Source: ZC4RG19 sp017577565
GTDB taxonomy: Bacteria > Actinomycetota > Acidimicrobiia > Acidimicrobiales > VFJN01
Length of the DNA: 64,000 nt
NCBI GenBank assembly: GCA_047459075.1
Contig: VSCH01000002.1
Span: 1 to 64,000, forward strand
Reading direction: 5' to 3'
Part shown: positions 55,072-63,095 of the stretch, piece by piece
Numbering within the stretch: position 1 is the stretch's first letter
Layout: the number at the start of each line of letters is the position of its first letter
Position numbers and translations under genes: made by a program
The notes under the pieces: model-generated
Told to the model about the DNA's origin: nothing
Seen by the model: only the letters and a program-made list of their open reading frames with translations
The model's database searches: none

Positions 55072-55544
55072 GGTGCCACCTCCAGGGTCGTGTCCCGGCG
55101 CAGGCGGGCCAGGCCGGCCCGGACGTTCTGCCGGGCCGCCTCCTCGCTGCAGCCGATGACGGCGGCCACCTCCGCGTAGGGGCGGTCGAACAGGAAGCGC
55201 TGCACGACCGCGGTGCGCTGCTTGGGCGGGAGGTTGCGCACGGCCCGCCACAGGTCGGCGTCGACCGGCGGGGTGCCGGAGGCGGGGACCTCCGGCGGGT
55301 CGGCCACCGGGACGGCGTGGCGCTGCACCCGGCGGGCGTGGTCGACGACCTTGCGGTGGGCGATCGTGAACAGCCAGCCCCGCAGGTTCTCGGCGTGGCG
55401 CAGCTCGGGGTACGCCCGCAGGGCGGCGACGATCGTCTCCTGGAAGCAGTCGGCGCCGTCGTGCGGCCCCACCGAGGCGACGAGGAACCGGTAGAGGTCG
55501 TCGGCGTGCTCGTCGAGCAGCGTCTGGAACGGAGGCAGCGTCAC
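55068..55544 (-). CDS. ECF-type RNA polymerase sigma factor
   Basis: The 158-residue protein has sigma region 2 (LLDEHADDLYRFLVAS, DCFQETIVAALRAYPEL, NLRGWLFTIAHRKVVDHAR) and region 4 (LPPKQRTAVVQRFLFDRPYAEVAAVIGC, seen as a helix-turn-helix around 120-145). No anti-sigma gene is adjacent; instead the stop overlaps the ogt start. It may be controlled by transcription or by Ogt itself (speculation). Start is GTG 55544. Confidence 0.92.
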   Translation of the reverse strand: MTLPPFQTLLDEHADDLYRFLVASVGPHDGADCFQETIVAALRAYPELRHAENLRGWLFTIAHRKVVDHARRVQRHAVPVADPPEVPASGTPPVDADLWRAVRNLPPKQRTAVVQRFLFDRPYAEVAAVIGCSEEAARQNVRAGLARLRRDTTLEVAP

Positions 55545-55561
55545 CGGAGATCCAACGCCCC

Positions 55562-55596
55562 GGGGCGGCCCGGCGTGAGACGGGCGGCGGCGCCCC
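55562..55596 (-). terminator. nested hairpin between bcp and sigma factor genes
   Basis: GGGGCG (55562-55567) pairs with CGCCCC (55591-55596), and inside it GCCCG (55568-55572) pairs with CGGGC (55581-55585) around GCGTGAGA. It lies 12 bases after the bcp stop. No T-run, so it could attenuate rather than end transcription. Confidence 0.4.
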
Positions 55597-55608
55597 CCAC
55601 CCCGGCCC

Positions 55609-56061
55609 TCAGGACCCCAGCGCCGCGAGCAGCTTCTTCGGCGTGTCCTTGGGCGTGATCTTCGGCCACACCTCGGCGAGGTTGCCCTCCTCGTCGACGA
55701 GGAAGGCCGAGCGGATGACCCCCATGTAGGTGCGTCCGTAGTTCTTCTTCTCGCCCCAGGCGCCGTAGGCCTCGGCCACCGCGTGGTCGGCGTCGGACAG
55801 CAGCGGGAAGCCGAGCCCGTACTTCTCGTCGAAGCGCTTCTGCTTCGCCGGCGCGTCGGGGCTGATGCCCACGACCGCCGTGTCGCCGATCTCGCCGAGG
55901 ATGTCGCGCAGGCCGCAGGCCTGGGTCGTGCACCCCGGCGTGTCGGCCTTCGGGTAGAAGTACACGAGCACCTTGCGGCCGCGGAAGTCGGACAGCGAGA
56001 CGGTGTTGCCGTCCTGGTCGGGCAGGGAGAACTCGGGCGCCTTGTCCCCTTGCGTCAGCAT
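55609..56061 (-). CDS. bcp: thioredoxin-dependent peroxiredoxin BCP/PrxQ
   Basis: The 150-residue peroxiredoxin has peroxidatic Cys44 in TPGCTTQACG and resolving Cys49 five residues later, the PrxQ-alpha arrangement. DQDGNTVSLSDFRG and FPLLSDADHAVAEAYG are further family landmarks. It reduces hydrogen and organic peroxides with thioredoxin. TAGGGT (56069-56074) lies seven bases before ATG 56061, so the mRNA is probably leaderless, with a promoter in the gap after the globin gene. Confidence 0.95.
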   Translation of the reverse strand: MLTQGDKAPEFSLPDQDGNTVSLSDFRGRKVLVYFYPKADTPGCTTQACGLRDILGEIGDTAVVGISPDAPAKQKRFDEKYGLGFPLLSDADHAVAEAYGAWGEKKNYGRTYMGVIRSAFLVDEEGNLAEVWPKITPKDTPKKLLAALGS

Positions 56062-56125
56062 GGCGACGACCCTACCGGCGGGGACCGACCGCGGGCGGGC
56101 CGCCCGGCGGCGCGCCCCCCGGGGC

Positions 56126-56605
56126 TCAGCGGGTGTTGACCATGGCGTCGGCCGCCATGACGAAGTAGTCGATCATCCGGGCCTCGATGGCCGGGTGGAC
56201 GTCGCGCTCGACCACCAGGCTGTCGAGGGCGGCCGTCATGTGGCGCAGCCAGGCGTCGCGCTCGGCCTCGCCGATGGCGAAGGGCAGGTGGCGCATGCGC
56301 AGGCGGGGGTGCCCCCGCTCCTCGGAGTAGGTGGCCGGGCCGCCCCAGTACTGGCCGAGGAACAGCGCCAGGTGGCGCTTGGACTCGGTCAGGTCGTCCG
56401 GGTAGAGGGGGCGCAGCAGCGGGTCACCCTCGACGCCCCGGTAGAAGCGCTCGACCAGCTCGTCGAAGAACCCCTGGCCCCCGACCGCGTCGAACAGGTT
56501 GACGACCGGCATCGCCTCGCCGTCGGGCCGGCGCTGGCCGCCCACGGGGATGAGCCGGCGGCGGCCGGACCCGGCGCCCCCGGCCGGTCCCGTCACGCCG
56601 GTCAC
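56126..56605 (-). CDS. glbO: truncated haemoglobin, group II (trHbO) type
   Basis: The globin core has VERFYRGVEGDPLLRPLYP with Tyr at B10, FLGQYWGGPATYSEERGHPRLRM split across helices E and F, the proximal His in RMRHLPF, and Trp G8 in RDAWLRHM. Group II globins bind oxygen tightly and are linked to nitric oxide or oxygen chemistry. GTG 56605 overlaps the upstream stop and gives 159 residues with a 31-residue Gly/Arg-rich extension. ATG 56512 gives 128 residues, the usual trHbO size, and is a real alternative. Confidence 0.9.
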   Translation of the reverse strand: MTGVTGPAGGAGSGRRRLIPVGGQRRPDGEAMPVVNLFDAVGGQGFFDELVERFYRGVEGDPLLRPLYPDDLTESKRHLALFLGQYWGGPATYSEERGHPRLRMRHLPFAIGEAERDAWLRHMTAALDSLVVERDVHPAIEARMIDYFVMAADAMVNTR

Positions 56606-56952
56606 GAGCCGCCCCCGCCGAGCTCGCCGGCGGGCGTGCCGTCCCGCCGGAACCCGTGCCCGAAGAACCCGCCGACCGGGCGGGCGTGGGCGTGCCAGTG
56701 GTCGGGGATGTTGCGCATGTGGTCGTCGACGTAGTGGCCGTCGAAGACCCGGTCGGCCACCTCGGCCAGGCGCCGCGCCATGTGGTCGCGGTGGTCGGCG
56801 GGGACGTCGGTGCCGTGCCAGCGCCACACCACCATGGGGGTCGCGCAGATCTCGCAGTCGGCGATCCAGCACACGTCGTCCTCGTGGTACCAGGTGGTGA
56901 TCCGCTCGGCCCGGCAGAGGGGGCAGCTGTCGACTCGGTCTCCGGGAGCCAC
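56602..56952 (-). CDS. HIT-like Cys/His-rich protein
   Basis: The 116-residue protein has CPLC (10-13), YHEDDVCWIADCEIC (Cys 28, 33, 36) and DHWHAHARP (His 85, 87, 89). The order of a CxxC start, an EDD-VxxxxD strand and an HxHxH triad matches HIT-fold nucleotide-binding proteins, which I infer; the usual long middle helix region is present (HRDHMARRLAEVADRV). It is tied by GTGA overlap to the haemoglobin gene. TACGCT (56961-56966) lies eight bases before GTG 56952, which fixes the start. Confidence 0.75.
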   Translation of the reverse strand: MAPGDRVDSCPLCRAERITTWYHEDDVCWIADCEICATPMVVWRWHGTDVPADHRDHMARRLAEVADRVFDGHYVDDHMRNIPDHWHAHARPVGGFFGHGFRRDGTPAGELGGGGS

Positions 56953-57011
56953 GACGGCCAAGCGTACCGCCGCGTGGTGGATCGCCGATCGGCCTCGGTA
57001 CGGTCATCGCC

Positions 57012-57680
57012 ATGGCTTCCCGATCCGCCGGCACCGGCTACGTCACCGTGCCCGACGCCGGCCACGGGCCGGGGGTCCTGGTGCTGCACTCGTGGTGGGG
57101 GCTCACGCCGTTCTTCAAGGGCCTGTGCGACCGGCTCGCCGAGGAGGGGTTCGTGGCCCTGGCGCCCGACCTGTTCGGCGGCCGCACCACCGACGACCCC
57201 GACGAGGCCCGGGCCATGCTGGCCGAGAGCGACATGGACGCCATGGCCCACCTCGTGCGGGCCAGCCTGTTCGCCCTGCACAACATGCCCGCCACGCCGT
57301 CCGCCCCGGTGGGGACCCTGGGGTTCTCGATGGGCGCCTCGTGGGCGCTGTGGCTGGCCGGGCGCGTCCCCGACCTGGTGGGCGCCACCGTCGTGTTCTA
57401 CGGCACGCAGAACATCGACATGACGCCCGCCACCTCGGCGTTCCTCGGGCACTTCGCCGAGAACGACACGCTCGTCGACCCCGACGAGCGCACGCTCCTC
57501 GAGGCCGACCTCCACGTGCTCGAGAAGGACGTCGAGTTCCACCACTACCCGGGCACCGAGCACTGGTTCTTCGAGGCCGACCGCCCGACCTACGACGAGG
57601 CGGCGGCCACGCTGGCCTGGGAGCGGACGCTCGCCTTCCTGCGCGACCGGCTGAAGGCCGACCCCGACGACGGGACCTGA
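57012..57680 (+). CDS. dienelactone-hydrolase-family alpha/beta hydrolase with Ser nucleophile
   Basis: The 222-residue protein has the dienelactone hydrolase fold: VLVLHSWWGLTPFFKGLCDRL, APDLFGGRTTDDPDEA, nucleophile elbow GFSMGAS with Ser106, Asp152 in ENDTLV and His184 in GTEHWFF. Classical dienelactone hydrolases use Cys in GFCFGG; the Ser points to an esterase-like member of unknown substrate. TACGGT (56999-57004) lies seven bases before the ATG, so the mRNA is probably leaderless. It is divergent from the HIT-globin genes. Confidence 0.88.
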   Translation: MASRSAGTGYVTVPDAGHGPGVLVLHSWWGLTPFFKGLCDRLAEEGFVALAPDLFGGRTTDDPDEARAMLAESDMDAMAHLVRASLFALHNMPATPSAPVGTLGFSMGASWALWLAGRVPDLVGATVVFYGTQNIDMTPATSAFLGHFAENDTLVDPDERTLLEADLHVLEKDVEFHHYPGTEHWFFEADRPTYDEAAATLAWERTLAFLRDRLKADPDDGT

Positions 57681-57694
57681 GCCCGGCCCGGCGG

Positions 57695-58491
57695 TCAGGC
57701 CCCGTCGAGCCCGGCCCGCAGCTCGGCCACGAACCGGCCGGCGACCTCGGGCCCGCCCCCCTCCAGCAGGCGACGCACGAGCGCCGAGCCGACGATCACG
57801 CCGTCGGCCACCGCCGCGACCTCCGCCGCCTGCTCGGGCGTCGACACGCCGACGCCGACGAGCACCGGCTTGTCGGTCACCGCCTTGAGCCGCCGGGCCA
57901 TCGCCAGCGCGCTGGCGGCGAGCTCCGACCGCTCGCCGGTCACCCCCAGCAGGCCGACGCCGTAGACCCACCCCCGGGAGCGGGCGCAGATGCGCACCAG
58001 CCGCTCGTCGGAGGCCGTCGGCGCGGCGAGCAGGACGGTCTCGACCCCGGCGGCGTCGGCCGCCGCGGCCCAGGGTCCGACCTCCTCGAGCGGGAGGTCG
58101 GGGACGATGGCGCCGGCCACCCCGACCCGGGCGAGCGCGGCCGCGAAGCGCTCGTGGCCCTGGCGGAAGACGACGTTGTAGTAGGTCATGGCGACGAGCG
58201 GCACGCCGCCCGTGTCGAGGTCGGCGAGCGCGTCGACGATCGCCGGCGGCGTCGCCCCGGCCCGCAGGGCGCGCTCGGACGCCTCCTGGATCGTCGGCCC
58301 GTCCATGACCGGGTCGGAGAACGGGATCCCCACCTCGATGGCGTCGGCGCCGGCGGCGGCGCACGCCTCGACCACCCGCTCCCAGCCGGGGAGGCCGCCG
58401 GTCACGTAGGGGACGAGCAGCTTGCGCCCCCGGTCGCGGGCGGCGCGCAGCCGGGACTCGAGCCGGCCGACGGGGGCCTCGACCGCGCCGG

Positions 58492-58495
<4 letters not shown>
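57695..58495 (-). CDS. trpA: tryptophan synthase alpha chain
   Basis: The 266-residue TIM barrel has catalytic Glu in AIEVGIPFSDPVMDGPTIQ (with the conserved Asp of DPVMDG), MTYYNVVF, IVPDLPLEEV and VGVGVSTPEQAAEV. It cleaves indole-3-glycerol phosphate and channels indole to TrpB. GTG 58495 overlaps the trpB stop (GTGA). It is the last gene of the trp unit, 15 bases from the convergent hydrolase. Confidence 0.95.
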
Positions 58496-59700
<1,205 letters not shown>

Positions 59701-59758
59701 GGTGGGGTCCAGGTCGGGTGGGGGGCGGCCGGCGGGCCGGCGGGGACGGGTCGGCCGC

Positions 59759-60430
59759 TCACAGCCGCTCGTCGAGCATCCAGTCGAAGGGGCGGTCGTC
59801 GGGGTCGCCCCGGGGCGGGCGCGGTGGCGGCTCGGCGGCCCGGGCGGCCTCGACGAACGCCCGGACCTTGCTGGGGTCCTTGCGCCCCGGCGCCGACTCG
59901 ACGCCGGAGGCCACGTCGACGCCCCACGGGCGCACGACGCGCACCGCGTCACCGACGTTCTCCGGCGTCAGGCCGCCGGCCAGGATGATGCGCCGGTGCG
60001 CCGGCGCCCCCTCGGCCAGCGACCAGTCGAACACCTCGCCCGAGCCCGGCGTGGGCGAGTCGACGAGGAAGGCGTCGGCCGCGTACTCGTCGGCCTGGTC
60101 GAGGCGGGGGTCGCCGGCCGGGAACGCCTTGATGAGCAGCGGCACCCGCTGGCGGATCCAGTGGGTGTCGGCCGGCGACTCGTTGCCGTGGAGCTGGACG
60201 GCCCGCAGCCCGGCGGCGTGCGCGACCTCGACGACCCGGTCGCGGGCATCGTCCCGGAACACGCCGACGGTGACGATCTCGGACGGCAGGCGCCGGGCGA
60301 TCTCGGCGGCCCGCTGCGGCGCGATCTGGCGGGGCGACGGCGCGAAGACGAAGCCCACGGCGTCGGCGCCCATGGCCACGACCAGCAGGGCGTCCTCCTC
60401 GGACGTGACGCCGCACACCTTGACGAACAT
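59759..60430 (-). CDS. trpF: phosphoribosylanthranilate isomerase
   Basis: The 223-residue barrel has FVKVCGVTSEEDALL with catalytic Cys6, DAVGFVFAPSPRQI, AVQLHGNES, LVDSPTPGSG with the catalytic Asp, and ILAGGLTPENV. It isomerises phosphoribosylanthranilate before TrpC. The C terminus has an extra Pro/Asp-rich tail ending DWMLDERL. ATG 60430 lies 10 bases after the trpC stop; TAGCCT seven bases upstream overlaps that stop codon, so it may or may not be a promoter. Confidence 0.94.
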   Translation of the reverse strand: MFVKVCGVTSEEDALLVVAMGADAVGFVFAPSPRQIAPQRAAEIARRLPSEIVTVGVFRDDARDRVVEVAHAAGLRAVQLHGNESPADTHWIRQRVPLLIKAFPAGDPRLDQADEYAADAFLVDSPTPGSGEVFDWSLAEGAPAHRRIILAGGLTPENVGDAVRVVRPWGVDVASGVESAPGRKDPSKVRAFVEAARAAEPPPRPPRGDPDDRPFDWMLDERL

Positions 60431-60440
60431 CGAGCGCAGG

Positions 60441-61256
60441 CTACCGATCCGCTCCCCCGGGCCGGGCGCCGGCGCGCGCCCCGGCCGCCCGCAGGGCGGC
60501 GACGGCGGTCGCGGGGTCGCCGGACGTGACCAGCGACTCGCCGACGAGCACGGCGTCGAACCCGGCGTCGGCCAGCGCGGCGACGTCGTCGGGGCCCCGG
60601 ATGCCCGACTCGGCCACCCGGACCACACCCGCCGGCATGGCCCGGGCCACCCGGACCGCCCGCTCGTGGTCGACCTCGAAGGTCACGAGGTCGCGCTGGT
60701 TGACCCCGACGAGCGTCGCCCCGACGGCGAGCGCCCGCTCCAGCTCCGCCTCGTCGTGGACCTCGACCAGGGCGTCGAGCCCCACGTCGAGCGCCAGCCG
60801 GTGCAGCTCGGCCAGCTCGTCGTCGTCGAGGGCGGCGACGATGAGCAGCACGGCGTCGGCGCCCATCAGGCGGGCGTCGCAGACGTCCGCCGGCGACACC
60901 GTGAAGTCCTTGCGCAGCACGGGCAGCCCGGTGGCGGCCCGGGCCGCCCGCAGGTCGTCGGGCGAGCCGGCGAAGAAGTCGCGGTCGGTGAGCACCGACA
61001 GGCACGTCGCGCCGCCCGCCTCGTAGGCGCGGGCCAGGGCCGCCGGGTCGAGGTCGGGGGCCAGGTCGCCCTTCGACGGCGAGCGGCGCTTCACCTCGGC
61101 GACGACCCCGACGCCGCCGGCCGCCCGCAGCGCGGCCGCGAACCCCCGAGCCGGGGGCTCGGCCCGCGCCCGGGCCACCAGTTCGCCCACCGGCCGGTCG
61201 TCCGCCGCGGCCCGGGCCCGGTGGGCGGCGAGGATGCGGTCGAGGTACGTGCCCAT
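60441..61256 (-). CDS. trpC: indole-3-glycerol-phosphate synthase
   Basis: The 271-residue barrel has VAEVKRRSPSKGDLAPD with the catalytic Lys/Glu, SVLTDRDFFAGS, LRKDFTVSP, LVEVHDEAELERAL, VGVNQRDLVTFEVD and VAESGIRG. It closes the indole ring. It starts the trpC-trpF-trpB-trpA unit here, 17 bases after the ABM-domain gene. trpE, trpG and trpD are not in the window. Confidence 0.95.
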   Translation of the reverse strand: MGTYLDRILAAHRARAAADDRPVGELVARARAEPPARGFAAALRAAGGVGVVAEVKRRSPSKGDLAPDLDPAALARAYEAGGATCLSVLTDRDFFAGSPDDLRAARAATGLPVLRKDFTVSPADVCDARLMGADAVLLIVAALDDDELAELHRLALDVGLDALVEVHDEAELERALAVGATLVGVNQRDLVTFEVDHERAVRVARAMPAGVVRVAESGIRGPDDVAALADAGFDAVLVGESLVTSGDPATAVAALRAAGARAGARPGGADR

Positions 61257-61273
61257 CGCCGGCCGGCGCCCCC

Positions 61274-61585
61274 TCAGGCCGGGAAGCCCTTGTGGGCCAC
61301 GACCTCGAGCTTGCGCATGTCGGGCGGCCCGCCGAGCAGCCCGCCCAGCGCCCCCATGGCCTCGGCCATCGCCGAGCTGCCCGCGTGGGCCTGGAAGGCG
61401 GCCTCGTCGGCGTACACCTCGTAGAACCAGATGGCGTTGGGGTCGGTGCTGTCGGTGTGCATGACGTACTGCACCGTGCCCGGCTCCCCCTGGGCGGCGT
61501 CGACGAGCTTCCCCAGCACGGCCAGGGCCTCGTCGCGCTTGCCCTCGGCGGCCGTGAGCTTCACCACGTACGTGACGGCAGACAC
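61274..61585 (-). CDS. ABM-domain protein, putative quinol monooxygenase
   Basis: The 103-residue protein is a single antibiotic-biosynthesis-monooxygenase fold (VTYVVKLTAAEGKRDEAL, QYVMHTDSTDPNAIWFYEVY, FQAHAGSSAM, KLEVVAHKGF). Relatives such as YgiN oxidise quinols or remove reactive metabolites. TAGGGT (61593-61598) lies seven bases before GTG 61585, so the promoter of this gene probably also serves the trp genes 17 bases downstream. Confidence 0.85.
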   Translation of the reverse strand: MSAVTYVVKLTAAEGKRDEALAVLGKLVDAAQGEPGTVQYVMHTDSTDPNAIWFYEVYADEAAFQAHAGSSAMAEAMGALGGLLGGPPDMRKLEVVAHKGFPA

Positions 61586-61606
61586 CTGGGCGACCCTACT
61601 CGCCCG

Positions 61607-62116
61607 TCACGGGTCGTCCCGCCTCGTCATGGCCCGCAGGGGCGCCAGCACGAAGAGGCCGAGCGACAGGACGAGCAGCCCGCCGAACAGCGCCAGCAGC
61701 CCGGGCGCGGTGAAGACGAAGGCCCCGGCCAGCGCCAGGCAGGCGGCCACCAGGGTGGCCGGGGGCAGCATGGCCCACCACCCCTCGAGCGGGCGGGTCG
61801 GCCGGAGCGGGCGGTCGTCGAGCAGGTCGGCCAGCAGGTCGGGCCCCACGCCCGCCCCCGGGGGCGGCCCGGCCGCGGGCGGCGGGCCCGCGGGGCGGGC
61901 CGGCCGGGCCGCCAGCTCGCGGTCGTAGCGGGCGCGCCGGACGGGGTCGCCCAGCACCCGCCAGGCGGCGTTGAGGTCGGACATGCGGCGGGGGTCGCCG
62001 CCCGCGTCGGGGTGGTGCCGCCGGGCCGCCCGGCGGTACGCGGCCCGGATCTCCTCGGCGCTGGCGTGGGGCGGCACGCCCAGCACCTCGTAGAGGGACC
62101 GCTCCCCCGTCGACAC
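61607..62116 (-). CDS. J-domain protein with two membrane helices
   Basis: The 169-residue protein has an N-terminal J domain (SLYEVLGVPPHASAEEIRAAY, HPD at 35-37, LNAAWRVLGDPVRRARYD), a Pro-rich linker (71-92), and two hydrophobic helices (about 117-136 and 138-158). It likely brings DnaK to the membrane. GTG 62116 lies 10 bases after the ygfZ stop. Confidence 0.87.
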   Translation of the reverse strand: MSTGERSLYEVLGVPPHASAEEIRAAYRRAARRHHPDAGGDPRRMSDLNAAWRVLGDPVRRARYDRELAARPARPAGPPPAAGPPPGAGVGPDLLADLLDDRPLRPTRPLEGWWAMLPPATLVAACLALAGAFVFTAPGLLALFGGLLVLSLGLFVLAPLRAMTRRDDP

Positions 62117-62126
62117 CCCGCGCCCC

Positions 62127-63014
62127 CTACCCCTCGAACGGCACGGCCACGACCTCGGCCGCCACGGTGCCGTCCTCGACCCGGACCTCACCGGCGGCCG
62201 GCGGGGTGACCGCCCGCTTGACCAGCGCCAGGGCGACGGTGCCGCCGCCCGGGGCGGGGGCGACGGAGGTGACGGTGCCCACCTCGTCGCCGCCCACGAC
62301 GACCGCGGCGCCGGGCGCCACGCCGGCGCCGGCCCGGACGACCAGGCCGCGCACCTGGCGGGGCACGTTGCCGCCCCGGCTGTCGATGCGGGCCACCAGC
62401 TCCTGCCCCGTGTAGCAGCCCTTGGTGAAGCTGACCGACGCGCCGAGGACGTGCCGGCCGACCTCGGCGGGGATCGTCGAGGCCGTCAGCTCCGCGCCCA
62501 TGGCCGGGACGCCCGCCCGCACCCGCAGCGACGCGAGGTCGGCGGCGGTGGCCCGGGCCACGCCGTCGGGCGGGGCCACGTCCTCGCCGAGGGCGTCGAC
62601 ACCCTCGACGCCCGGCCAGGTCGGCACGACCAGCCCGGTCAGGCCCTCGACGCGGTCGGCGCCCGGCCCCCGCAGCGCGACCGCCCGCCACGGCAGCGGG
62701 TCGACGTCGGCCTTCGTGCGCAGCAGGAACCGGCGCAGCCGGGCGACCACGGCCTCGCCGTGGCCGGCGTCGACGTCCAGGACGAGCTCGTCGTCGCCGG
62801 TCCGGGTGACCCGCAGCCAGGCGTCGACCTTGCCGGTGGGCTGCAGCAGGAAGCTCCAGGCCGCCTCGCCGGGCCCCAGGGCGGCGACGTCCTGGCTGAG
62901 CTGGCCCTGCAGGTAGTCGACGGCGTCCGGCCCCGCGACCCGGACCACGTCGCGCGGCAGCTCGACGGCGCCGAGGGTGGTGCGGAGGTCGACGGCGGTC
63001 GGGTCGGCGGACAT
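62127..63014 (-). CDS. ygfZ: folate-binding iron-sulfur repair protein YgfZ
   Basis: The 295-residue protein has the GcvT-like fold and the YgfZ signature KGCYTGQELVARIDSRG, preceded by IPAEVGRHVL and followed by a C-terminal beta barrel (QVRGLVVRAGAGV). YgfZ supports assembly or repair of some iron-sulfur enzymes with folate. CACACT lies six bases before ATG 63014, a weak match to the leaderless pattern. It is divergent from the NuoF-like gene, with 81 bases between. Confidence 0.92.
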   Translation of the reverse strand: MSADPTAVDLRTTLGAVELPRDVVRVAGPDAVDYLQGQLSQDVAALGPGEAAWSFLLQPTGKVDAWLRVTRTGDDELVLDVDAGHGEAVVARLRRFLLRTKADVDPLPWRAVALRGPGADRVEGLTGLVVPTWPGVEGVDALGEDVAPPDGVARATAADLASLRVRAGVPAMGAELTASTIPAEVGRHVLGASVSFTKGCYTGQELVARIDSRGGNVPRQVRGLVVRAGAGVAPGAAVVVGGDEVGTVTSVAPAPGGGTVALALVKRAVTPPAAGEVRVEDGTVAAEVVAVPFEG

Positions 63015-63095
63015 GACGCCAGTGTGGCAGCACGCGGGCGCGCTGCGTCACGGATGTCACGGCACGACCGGCGGTCCAGCGGTCAGGATGGGCGC

